Below, in pieces: positions 1 to 7,805 of a stretch of 64,000 nt of DNA. The notes beneath the pieces are model-generated. The model ran no database searches. It was not told the origin of the DNA and saw only the letters and a program-made list of their open reading frames with translations. The translations under genes were made by a program, and so were the position numbers. How positions within the stretch are numbered: the first letter of the stretch is position 1; each line of letters starts with the position of its first letter. This DNA is from Nocardia macrotermitis. Its GTDB lineage: Bacteria > Actinomycetota > Actinomycetes > Mycobacteriales > Mycobacteriaceae. Location: positions 1 through 64,000 of the forward strand of contig NZ_WEGK01000023.1 of the NCBI RefSeq assembly GCF_009604405.1, given 5' to 3'.

Positions 1-369
1 AGGGCTAATCGGAAGAATTAACCAGAGTCCGAAAACCATGGCAAAAAATCAAACACCAGCAAAAGTATTTGCTGACTAAATGTCCGACACTCCCACACGG
101 GGGTGCAAGAGGCCGGAACCAATAAAATAATTGGCACTGACATTCATCGACACACTATTGAGTTCTCAAAGAACACACGCACACACCATCTCGCGGGAAT
201 TTATCCCGGTCGATCGGTGAGGCAACTTTTCAAGCTTAGCGCAACCCTCGATCCCGATCCAAATCGGGGTCTCGGTCGAGCTAGTGTGAGAGCCAGGCGC
301 TCCTCGTCCTACCTCGTTTCCCTGGCCGCTGGGGCCCGGGTCGGTGTCCGTGTCGCTCTGACCTGGAAT
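1..369 (-). other. Leader of a ribosomal RNA operon (16S gene lies off the left edge)
   Basis: Read on the minus strand, this stretch runs from a strong promoter through a boxA-like block to the window edge without a reading frame. It has several small stem-loops. Examples are CAGCAAA/TTTGCTG at 57-74, CCAAT/ATTGG at 119-134 and a GC stem at 88-105. The block at 151-176 reads TTTGAGAACTCAATAGTGTG on the minus strand, which I recognise as the conserved leader motif of mycobacterial rrn operons. The order promoter, boxA and AT-rich stem-loops matches a pre-16S leader. The rRNA itself is not in the window, so the assignment is inferred from the leader alone. Confidence 0.8.
151..176 (-). promoter_or_regulatory. 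boxA-like antitermination element of the rrn leader
   Basis: On the minus strand the sequence is GTTCTTTGAGAACTCAATAG followed by TGTG. The TTTGAGAACTCAATAGTGTG core is shared with the M. tuberculosis rrn leader as I remember it. In that system it is the loading site for the Nus antitermination complex. It lies about 195 bases downstream of the promoter -10. Confidence 0.7.
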
Positions 370-399
370 AAGTTACGCGGCAGGCTGTTTCAATGTCAA
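370..399 (-). promoter_or_regulatory. Probable rrn promoter (-35 TTGACA, -10 TAACTT)
   Basis: On the minus strand TTGACA (394-399) is followed after 18 bases by TAACTT (370-375). This matches the sigma-A type promoter with 18-bp spacing typical of mycobacterial rrn P1 promoters. It sits upstream of the boxA leader. No second promoter of comparable quality was seen. Confidence 0.65.
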
Positions 400-504
400 A
401 TCGCCTGGTCATCCGGCCTAACCGCGCGAATACGCTTCGTGAACGGACGGCATCGGCGACCGCATTGTCGCGAGGATTGTCGGACGGATTCTCGGCGACG
501 CCCC

Positions 505-554
505 CACAAAACACCGGTAGCCGGCCCGCTCGTGAGAGCGGACCGGCTACCGGT
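505..554 (-). terminator. Rho-independent-like terminator of groEL2
   Basis: Two 19-base arms (513-531 and 536-554) form an almost perfect hairpin with a GTGA loop and one G-U pair. On the minus strand it is followed by GTTTTGTGGGG. It lies 28 bases beyond the groEL2 stop and separates it from the downstream rrn promoter. Confidence 0.8.
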
Positions 555-581
555 GCGAAATGGGTTGCCGAGAGGCAGGAC

Positions 582-2207
<1,626 letters not shown>

Positions 2208-2304
2208 GGCGTTGTTGAAATCCTCCAGATCAGGGATTGACACGATCTGGCCAGGTTCGGTGCCCGCGACGGACGACCGAGTGTCTCGGCCTCACCATCC
2301 CGAC

Positions 2305-2331
2305 CTGGCACTCATTGGTTAGGAGTGCCAG
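2305..2331 (-). promoter_or_regulatory. CIRCE operator (proximal) of groEL2
   Basis: Inverted repeat CTGGCACTC, 9-base spacer, GAGTGCCAG. It keeps the GCACTC-N9-GAGTGC core of the CIRCE element bound by HrcA. It lies about 100 bases upstream of the groEL2 start, in the transcribed leader of the promoter below. Confidence 0.9.
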
Positions 2332-2337
2332 ATCCCT

Positions 2338-2365
2338 TTTTAGCACTCGTAGGTACCGAGTGCAA
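2338..2365 (-). promoter_or_regulatory. Probable groEL2 promoter overlapping CIRCE 2
   Basis: On the minus strand TTGCAC (2360-2365) is separated by 16 bases from CTAAAA (2338-2343). Both hexamers lie inside or next to the distal CIRCE arms. HrcA binding would therefore block RNA polymerase. The hexamer choice is an inference. Confidence 0.5.
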
Positions 2366-2366
2366 G
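2340..2366 (-). promoter_or_regulatory. CIRCE operator (distal) of groEL2
   Basis: TTAGCACTC, 9-base spacer, GAGTGCAAG. The left arm is a perfect CIRCE half-site; the right arm has two changes. It is 8 bases from the proximal copy, so the gene carries two HrcA sites in tandem. Confidence 0.9.
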
Positions 2367-2395
2367 GTTGGCGAGGGCGGTTCGGGAGGGCGGAA

Positions 2396-2686
2396 TCAGG
2401 TGTCCGTGACGCGCAGCGCCAGGGCCAGGAAGGCGTCGGCGCGACGCTCCTCGGGGGTGCGCGGTTCGCCGCGGTCGACGGTGACCTGACGGGCGTCGTG
2501 CAGCAGGAGTTCAGCCTCGATGCGCATGATGGCGCGGATGAAAGGGGGCGCCACCTCGGGCGGGAGATCCCCGTTGACGATGTAACTGCCGTCCGGACCC
2601 GACTCGGTCTCCACATAGGAGAGCGCTCGCAGCAGGTCAACCCGTAGTTCCCCGGCGATCAGGTCGGAATCGGTGTCATCCGCCAT
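2396..2686 (-). CDS. Small conserved protein of unknown function
   Basis: 96 residues, acidic at the N terminus and without a signal peptide or membrane segment, so probably cytosolic. I do not recognise a domain. The second ATG (2686) is preferred because GGATAGG lies six bases upstream of it; the earlier in-frame ATG at 2692 would touch that site. The gene lies between the groEL2 control region and tam, and it diverges from tam. A 12-bp palindrome lies in the shared intergenic region. It reads on the same strand as groEL2, but the CIRCE/promoter region separates the two. Confidence 0.75.
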   Translation of the reverse strand: MADDTDSDLIAGELRVDLLRALSYVETESGPDGSYIVNGDLPPEVAPPFIRAIMRIEAELLLHDARQVTVDRGEPRTPEERRADAFLALALRVTDT

Positions 2687-2737
2687 GGGCACATCCTATC
2701 CGGACACCTGTTGCGCAAGCGCACTTCGGCTTATAAA

Positions 2738-2749
2738 GTACGGACGTAC
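2738..2749. promoter_or_regulatory. 12-bp palindrome in the divergent promoter region
   Basis: GTACGGACGTAC is a GTACG/CGTAC inverted repeat around GA. It lies between two divergent genes and beside an AT-rich TTATAAAG stretch. This is a candidate operator of unknown regulator; no regulator gene is adjacent. Confidence 0.35.
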
Positions 2750-2800
2750 GGTTTGGTTAAGCGATATCATTGCCGATAACAGCGACGTCAGGAGCCGCCC

Positions 2801-3568
2801 ATGTGGGATCCCCAGCAGTATCTGGCCTTCGACGACCACCGCTCCCGTCCCTTCTACGAACTGCTCGCCCGGATCGGCGCCGAACAGCCCCGGCGCGTCA
2901 CCGATCTGGGCTGCGGTCCCGGACATCTGACCTCGGTGCTGTCGCAGCGCTGGCCCGAGGCGATCGTCGAGGCGTCGGACTCCTCGCCCGAGATGGTCGC
3001 CGCCGCGCGGGCGCGCGGCGTGCACGCGACCCTGCTCGATGTGCGGGACTGGGCTCCCGAACCCGATACCGACGTGGTGGTGTCCAACGCGGTGTTGCAG
3101 TGGGTGCCCGGACATCCGGCGCTGCTCGACGAGTGGGCCCGCAAACTGCCGCCCAGCGCGTGGCTGGCGATCCAGGTGCCCGGTAATTTCGACGCGCCCT
3201 CGCATCGGTCCATCCGGGAGCTCGCCGCCCGCGACGAGTGGCGCGAGCAGCTCGAACCCGCGGGGCTGCTGCAACCGCGCAACGTGCTGGATCCGACCGG
3301 GTACGCGACCGTGCTGGCCGCGGCCGGATGCGCCGTAGATGCTTGGGAGACAACGTATTTGCAGCGTCTCACCGGGGAGGATCCGGTGTTGAAGTGGGTT
3401 TCGGGGACGGCGTTGCGGCCGGTGCGGGATGTGCTCGACGACAGTGGGTGGGATCGGTTCGTCGGGGAGTTGGCGCCTTTGTTGCGGGAGGCTTATCCGC
3501 GGCAGGCCGACGGGACGACGTGGTTGCCGTTCCGGCGTGTATTCGCTGTCGCTCGCACGCCCAGCTGA
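2801..3568 (+). CDS. tam: Trans-aconitate 2-methyltransferase
   Basis: 255-residue SAM-dependent class I methyltransferase that monomethylates trans-aconitate, a spontaneous by-product and inhibitor of the citrate cycle. The start MWDPQQYLAFDDHRSRPFYEL is the family signature: Tam proteins begin with W-x-P-x-x-Y followed by R-x-R/P-F-x-x-L. The SAM-binding glycine motif VTDLGCGPG lies near residues 33-41. The post-I acidic region and VVVSNAVLQWVPGH (about residues 94-107) follow, as in E. coli Tam. Length matches the family. It diverges from the upstream small gene and faces the Clp_N gene, with a shared terminator between them. Confidence 0.93.
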   Translation: MWDPQQYLAFDDHRSRPFYELLARIGAEQPRRVTDLGCGPGHLTSVLSQRWPEAIVEASDSSPEMVAAARARGVHATLLDVRDWAPEPDTDVVVSNAVLQWVPGHPALLDEWARKLPPSAWLAIQVPGNFDAPSHRSIRELAARDEWREQLEPAGLLQPRNVLDPTGYATVLAAAGCAVDAWETTYLQRLTGEDPVLKWVSGTALRPVRDVLDDSGWDRFVGELAPLLREAYPRQADGTTWLPFRRVFAVARTPS

Positions 3569-3582
3569 GTCCCGAGCGCGAG

Positions 3583-3612
3583 GAAGGGCCCGTTCGAGTG
3601 AACGGGCCCTTC
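3583..3612. terminator. Bidirectional terminator between convergent genes
   Basis: Perfect 13-base inverted repeat GAAGGGCCCGTTC / GAACGGGCCCTTC with a GAGT loop. It lies 14 bases after the tam stop and 16 bases beyond the stop of the opposing Clp_N gene, so it can serve both. Confidence 0.85.
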
Positions 3613-3628
3613 TCGTATTCATCGGTAT

Positions 3629-4567
3629 TCAAGCTTGCGGCGGAACCGGGGGTTGCGGGGGCGCGGGCGGCTGCGGAGGCATGGACTGGCCGGGGGTCCG
3701 GGGCAGTCCGGGGGTCCGGGGCAGTCCGGGCGGGGGCGGCGGCTGATGTCCGGGTGGCGCGAAGTGCGCGGGCGGGATCTGACCGCCGGGCGGAACCGGC
3801 GGGACCTGACCACCGGGCGGCGGGGGCTGGTGTGCGGGCGGCGGCTCGTGGCCGGGTGGGGGTGCGAACTGGGCGAGTTGCGCGGAGATGTCCTTCTCCA
3901 CCTCTGCCTTGCCCAGGCCCAGGCCGGACAGCAGGCCGCTGCCGTCCTCGAGTTCGAGCAGGGCCAGCAGGATATGTTCGGTGCCGATGTAGTTGTGCCC
4001 CAGGCGAAGTGCTTCGCGGTAGGTCAGTTCCAGGGCCTTGCGAGCCTGGGCGTTGAAGGGGATGAGGGCGGGGACATCCTCGGGCCGCCCCGCGGGCAGG
4101 GCGGCCTCGGCGACCCGGCGCACCGCGTCCAGGGTGACGCCGTTCGCGACGATCGCGTGCGCGGCGAAGGATTCCGGCAGGGCGATCAGGCCGAGCACGA
4201 GGTGTTCGAGTTGGATCTCGACGCTGGCGGCGCGGCGGGCCTCCTCCTGCGAGACGACCACGACCTTGCGCGCGCGTTCGGTGAAGCGCGCGAAACCGGC
4301 GTTGGGGTCCATGGCGGCCGCATCGGCGGGTTTGGGGACGAAACGTTTCTGCGCGGCCTGCTTGGTGACGCCCATGCTGCGGCCGATGTCGGTCCACGAG
4401 GCGCCGGAGCGGCGGGCCTGATCCACGAAGTGCCCGATCAGGTGGTCGGCCACATCGCTCAGGTGTCCGGCGGTGACGACCGCGTCGGACAGTTGTTCCA
4501 GGACGTCGTCGGGACGGGCGCGTTTGATGCCTTCGATCAGATCGTCGAGGCGTATCTTCTCGGTCAT
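3629..4567 (-). CDS. Helix-turn-helix / Clp N-domain protein with proline-rich tail
   Basis: 312 residues in three parts. Residues about 20-76 are helical and contain a helix-turn-helix-like stretch (WTDIGRSMGVTKQAAQKRF). Residues about 90-230 form a double Clp_N repeat: FARFTERARKVVVVSQEEAR, then EHLVLGLI and later GTEHILLALLE. This is the substrate/adaptor-binding domain of ClpA/ClpC. Residues 232-312 are almost only Pro, Gly, Gln and Ala. There is no AAA domain, so it is not an unfoldase. The paired 17-bp palindromes immediately upstream suggest it represses itself. A link between Clp proteolysis substrates and transcription is inference. Similar Clp_N-only proteins occur in other mycolic-acid actinobacteria. 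Confidence 0.85.
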   Translation of the reverse strand: MTEKIRLDDLIEGIKRARPDDVLEQLSDAVVTAGHLSDVADHLIGHFVDQARRSGASWTDIGRSMGVTKQAAQKRFVPKPADAAAMDPNAGFARFTERARKVVVVSQEEARRAASVEIQLEHLVLGLIALPESFAAHAIVANGVTLDAVRRVAEAALPAGRPEDVPALIPFNAQARKALELTYREALRLGHNYIGTEHILLALLELEDGSGLLSGLGLGKAEVEKDISAQLAQFAPPPGHEPPPAHQPPPPGGQVPPVPPGGQIPPAHFAPPGHQPPPPPGLPRTPGLPRTPGQSMPPQPPAPPQPPVPPQA

Positions 4568-4569
4568 GC

Positions 4570-4615
4570 GTCAACTTTAGGTTGACCAACGCGATATCGT
4601 CAACCAAAAGTTGAC
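4570..4615. promoter_or_regulatory. Paired palindromic operators upstream of the Clp_N/HTH gene
   Basis: Two 17-bp sites, GTCAACTTTAGGTTGAC (4570-4586) and GTCAACCAAAAGTTGAC (4599-4615). Each is a GTCAAC-N5-GTTGAC palindrome, and they are near mirror images of each other. Their centres are 29 bp apart. The first begins three bases upstream of the Clp_N start codon, so binding would block its transcription. The region also feeds the divergent serine-hydrolase gene. Confidence 0.65.
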
Positions 4616-4716
4616 GACGCATTCGCGACAACCGGCCGCCGATGGGTGTGATTCCCAGGAACGGCCAATACCCTGCAGAAGGCAGAAGCAACAATGAACC
4701 TCGTCGACAGGTAGAT

Positions 4717-5532
4717 ATGTCCGCATTTCGACGCTCGGCCGCCGTCGCCACGGCCGTGGTGGCAACATTCGCGCTGCACATGCCGACGACGTCGGCCCAG
4801 GCGCCGGCCCTCGATCCCGCGCTGGTGACCCGCGCGACCGCCGCCGACGCCTACGCCAAGACCCGGCCCGGGACCACCGGAATCGTCGTGTTCGACCGGC
4901 AGACCGGTGCGATCTGGCAGAACGGCAACGCGAACCGCCTGGTGTGGGCCGAGTCGACCGAGAAGCTGGAGATGGTCGCGAGTCTGTTGCTACGCAACGA
5001 ATCCGGGGCCATCACACTGTCCGCGTCGGACCGCGATCTGATGCATCGCATGCTGAACGTCAGCGACGACGACGCAGCCGACGCGCTGTGGAAGCGTTAC
5101 GGCGGTGCGAGTTTCGCGCGGGATCTGGGACGTTTCGGCATGACGGCGTCGAAATTCCGTGACGCGCAACCGTATTGGGGCTGGATGCGGACCACCGCCG
5201 CGGATCTGGATCGGTTGATGAATGCCGCACTGGCGCAACTGAATCCGGCCGACCGGGCGTATCTGGTGCGCGAGATGCGATCGGTGGGCGCGGTGCAGCA
5301 GTGGGGTGTGTGGGGTGCGGGACCGGCCGCGCAGCCCGGCAACAAGGACGGCTGGTCACCCGATAATCCGGACGGTTCGTGGCTGGACAACTCCGTCGGG
5401 TTCGTCGGGCCGAACGAGCGTTTCACCGTGGCGATCACCGGGGATACCGCGACGGTGAAGAACGGTGATCAGGTCGGGCGGGAGACGGCCACGCATGTCG
5501 CGAGCATTCTGTTCCAGGGGTATTTCCGCTGA
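4717..5532 (+). CDS. Secreted serine hydrolase, class A beta-lactamase-like fold
   Basis: 271 residues from the ATG at 4717, chosen because it directly precedes a typical signal peptide (MSAFRRSAAV..., cleavage near TSAQA, residue 29). The penicillin-interacting layout is visible. STEK at residues 80-83 fits the nucleophile SxxK, SDD at 116-118 replaces the usual SDN, and KDG at 210-212 is the KTG equivalent. The Glu166-type omega-loop motif is not obvious. This resembles the secreted beta-lactamase-related hydrolases common in Nocardia rather than a proven resistance enzyme. D,D-peptidase activity or neither is possible. It diverges from the Clp_N gene and shares its operator region. Confidence 0.8.
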   Translation: MSAFRRSAAVATAVVATFALHMPTTSAQAPALDPALVTRATAADAYAKTRPGTTGIVVFDRQTGAIWQNGNANRLVWAESTEKLEMVASLLLRNESGAITLSASDRDLMHRMLNVSDDDAADALWKRYGGASFARDLGRFGMTASKFRDAQPYWGWMRTTAADLDRLMNAALAQLNPADRAYLVREMRSVGAVQQWGVWGAGPAAQPGNKDGWSPDNPDGSWLDNSVGFVGPNERFTVAITGDTATVKNGDQVGRETATHVASILFQGYFR

Positions 5533-5565
5533 TCACGGACGTCGGTTGAGCGCGGATGAGGGGAG

Positions 5566-6411
5566 TCAGATCTTCCCATCACCGCGTGTACTTCCATCAC
5601 CGCGCGCGAGATAGGTGAGTTTGTCCGGGGTGGTCATGATTCGGACGGCTGATACCTGGTCGCGGATGATCTCCGGTACCGCGACCAGCAGCACGGTTCG
5701 GCCGGATCGTGCGACGGCGGCGGGGACGCCGTTGATCTCCTCCAGGGAGATCGATGTGCCGGGGCGGCGCTTGGTTAGTAGCTCGAGTAGGTAGGGCTCG
5801 ACCTGGTCACGCCCCGCCGAATGTGCGGTGGCATCGTCCGATATCGCGATCGCGTCGGCGCTGAGCAACTGGTGCACGGTGGTGTGGTCGCCTGCGCGGG
5901 CCGCCAGCAGGAATCGCTCGGATACCGGGCCGATCTCGGTCGCGGGGCGCGGGCGAATCCGATTGTCGTGCAAGCACTTCCGCGCGATTCGGTACAGCTG
6001 TTGCGATTCGGCTTCGGGGATGTCGAGGATGTCCGCGATCTCGCGGTGCGCGTATTCGAATGCCTCACGCAGGACGAAGACCGCGCGTTCGGATGGTGAA
6101 AGTTGTTCCAGCAGAGTCAAAGTCGACAGGGAGATCAAATCGCGCTGTGCTGCCGAATCCAGTGGGCCCAGTTCGCCGTGGGCGGTCGGCACCGGTTCGG
6201 GTAGCCAGGTTTCGCCGCGACGCGCCCGTTCGACGTCCAGGCGGGTCCGGCACAGGTTGACCACCTCGGCGGTCAGCCGGGCCTCGACGGTGGCGGCGGT
6301 GAGCGGATCGGTGAACGCACAACGCTCGACGGCCTCGCGCACCGTGTCCTCGGCCGCGCTCGCCGCTCCGAGCAGGCGATAGGCGAGGGCGAACAGGCGC
6401 GGACGATGCAC
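5566..6411 (-). CDS. ECF RNA polymerase sigma factor, SigJ/ECF41-like with C-terminal SnoaL-type domain
   Basis: About 281 residues if it starts at the GTG at 6411, directly before HRPRLFALAYRLLG, the normal ECF41 N terminus (sigma region 2). Region 4 is seen in LSPSERAVFVLREAFEY followed by HREIADILDIPEAESQQLYR. The C-terminal half (FLLAARAGDHTTVHQLLSAD onward) is a NTF2/SnoaL-like domain that in ECF41 factors modulates sigma activity in place of an anti-sigma factor. The frame stays open to 6600, but the extra 63 residues are Arg/Pro-rich and lack family resemblance. The start is therefore uncertain. The usual ECF41 partner (a small carboxymuconolactone-decarboxylase or DoxX-type gene) is not adjacent. 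Confidence 0.85.
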   Translation of the reverse strand: MHRPRLFALAYRLLGAASAAEDTVREAVERCAFTDPLTAATVEARLTAEVVNLCRTRLDVERARRGETWLPEPVPTAHGELGPLDSAAQRDLISLSTLTLLEQLSPSERAVFVLREAFEYAHREIADILDIPEAESQQLYRIARKCLHDNRIRPRPATEIGPVSERFLLAARAGDHTTVHQLLSADAIAISDDATAHSAGRDQVEPYLLELLTKRRPGTSISLEEINGVPAAVARSGRTVLLVAVPEIIRDQVSAVRIMTTPDKLTYLARGDGSTRGDGKI

Positions 6412-6709
6412 CGCTCGATCCGGGTCCGGGTGATGGCGCGGAATCGGCGATCGCGCACCCCACCAGCGTCGCCCGGCAGCGATGCGCGCACCGCGAGCGG
6501 GGCGACGTCGCGCTGCGGCGCTGGTGTACGGCCGCACACTCCCGCAGACGTCCCGCAGTGGCATCACCATCATCGGATCACTCCGATCACGGTGCTCCAC
6601 AAGGGGTCTCGTGCCGATCGGGTGCCGCCGCTGTCGCCGTCCATGCGATCACGATGCGGCGCGGCGCTTATCGAACCCTGAACGAACGGTTACCGCCGAG
6701 CTCCACCGG

Positions 6710-7150
6710 TCACTGCTGGGCGACGCCGATGGCGACCGCGATGGGCTTGTTCTGCTCACTCGACGCCAGACAGACCAGCTTCGCGGTGCCCAGTGCGACG
6801 TTCGGGCTGCCCTGCAACCGCGAACCCGGATTCTCCGCGAGCACCTTCTTCACCAAGGACGTCTCGTCCTCGATGCTCATGTTCTTGAAGGTGGCGCACG
6901 TGGTGCGGGAGGCCGGGCCCAGCTTCGAGTCGACCGCCGCGCTCGACGCGGCCGCACTGCTGGTCGCGGCGCTGCTGGGAGCCGCCGCGGCACTGCTCGC
7001 GACCGCCGCGGCGGTGGCACTCGTCGCCGACGCCGACGCCGAACCGGCCGAATTGTCCTGGTGCCCACCGCATGCGGCGAGTCCCGTCGTCAACGCACCG
7101 AGGGCCACGACCGCCGCCCCACGAGCAACGATCACCGAAAGTCGTTTCAT
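6710..7150 (-). CDS. Small Ala/Ser-rich lipoprotein
   Basis: 146 residues. A type II signal peptide ends in the lipobox GLAAC (Cys27), so the mature protein should be anchored to the outer face of the membrane. Residues about 30-75 are a low-complexity Ala/Ser linker. The C-terminal domain (about 75-146) has two cysteines that could form a disulfide. I do not recognise the family. It is upstream of the sigma gene on the same strand but separated by about 300 bases if the short sigma start is right. Confidence 0.8.
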   Translation of the reverse strand: MKRLSVIVARGAAVVALGALTTGLAACGGHQDNSAGSASASATSATAAAVASSAAAAPSSAATSSAAASSAAVDSKLGPASRTTCATFKNMSIEDETSLVKKVLAENPGSRLQGSPNVALGTAKLVCLASSEQNKPIAVAIGVAQQ

Positions 7151-7212
7151 CTACACGTAATCCCAGATGGTCGGTAACGCCGGTCCCCGGCGCGCCCGCA
7201 ACTGTATCTTCT

Positions 7213-7362
7213 GCCTCCGCTCCGCTCCGGCGGGACTGTGTCTTTGGCCTCCGCTCCGCTCCGGCGGGGTCGGGGCCCGGCGAAGGCTCGATTCTTCCCT
7301 CCTCCGCTCCTCCGCTTCGCTCCCCCGCTCCGTCAGTCCAGAATCGAGCCGGGCCCCGACCC
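7213..7362. repeat. Palindromic dispersed repeat, copy 1
   Basis: Starts with two tandem copies of GCCTCCGCTCCGCTCCGGCG (7213 and 7247), continues with a left arm GGGTCGGGGCCCGGC... to about 7296, a C/T-rich middle, and a right arm at 7340-7362 that is the reverse complement of the left arm apart from a 6-base insertion. The same 150-bp block, nearly identical, occurs at 26622-26737. The strand bias of the middle (CTCCTCCGCTCCTCCGCTTC) is characteristic. No coding potential or transposase is visible. It is a non-autonomous, hairpin-forming intergenic repeat. Confidence 0.8.
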
Positions 7363-7370
7363 TTGCAGTC

Positions 7371-7431
7371 GGCGTTATTCGGAGCTGGCGGAACTCGGTG
7401 GGCCTGGAGCTGGCGATTTCGGAGACTGACG
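7371..7431. repeat. 41-bp repeat unit, one and a half copies
   Basis: GGCGTTATTCGGAGCTGGCG begins a 41-base unit (7371-7411), followed by a half unit. It directly follows the palindromic repeat, in the same relative position as the longer array at 26746-26970. With the palindrome it fills the space between the lipoprotein gene and the UBP zinc-finger gene. Confidence 0.75.
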
Positions 7432-7451
7432 CTGCGTGTTCCGGAAACCGA

Positions 7452-7805
7452 TCAGTGGACGTGGTTCTGCCAGTCGGTGGGGACTCGGTCACGGGGGCCC
7501 GGGACGGTTTGGCTGGTGGGGTGGTGGGACGGCGGGGTGAGGGTGGGGCCCTCGGAGAACATTTCGTCGGTGCGGAAATCCCAGAACCAGTCCTCGCCGG
7601 GTTCGAAGCTCTGGATGTAGGGGTGGCCGGTGGCGGCGAAGTGCTTGCTGGCGTGCTGGGCGGGGGAACTGTCGCAACAGCCGACGTGGCCGCAGGCGGC
7701 GCAGCGGCGCAGATGGACCCACCAGCCCTGGGCCGCTTCGCATTCCACGCAGCCGGGGCCGCTGGGCGGTACGGACGCGTCGATACCCTCGATGGATTCG
7801 GCCAT
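7452..7805 (-). CDS. UBP-type zinc finger protein
   Basis: 117 residues, almost entirely one zf-UBP domain: CVEC, then CAACGHVGCCDSSPAQHASKH and TGHP, which provide the Cys/His zinc ligands. In eukaryotes this fold binds the ubiquitin C terminus. In actinobacteria it occurs without ubiquitin, and its ligand is unknown. The ATG at 7805 overlaps the last base of the upstream kinase stop codon (TGATG), so translation is probably coupled. An in-frame GTG three bases earlier is an alternative. It is the last gene of a three-gene signalling operon. A role as output or sensor subunit of the kinase/flavoprotein pair is inference. Confidence 0.9.
   Translation of the reverse strand: MAESIEGIDASVPPSGPGCVECEAAQGWWVHLRRCAACGHVGCCDSSPAQHASKHFAATGHPYIQSFEPGEDWFWDFRTDEMFSEGPTLTPPSHHPTSQTVPGPRDRVPTDWQNHVH

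Noticed and set aside
7213..7362. Insertion sequence or transposon end
   Set aside because: No transposase or target-site duplication is visible; only a short palindromic block is repeated, so it is listed as a dispersed repeat.
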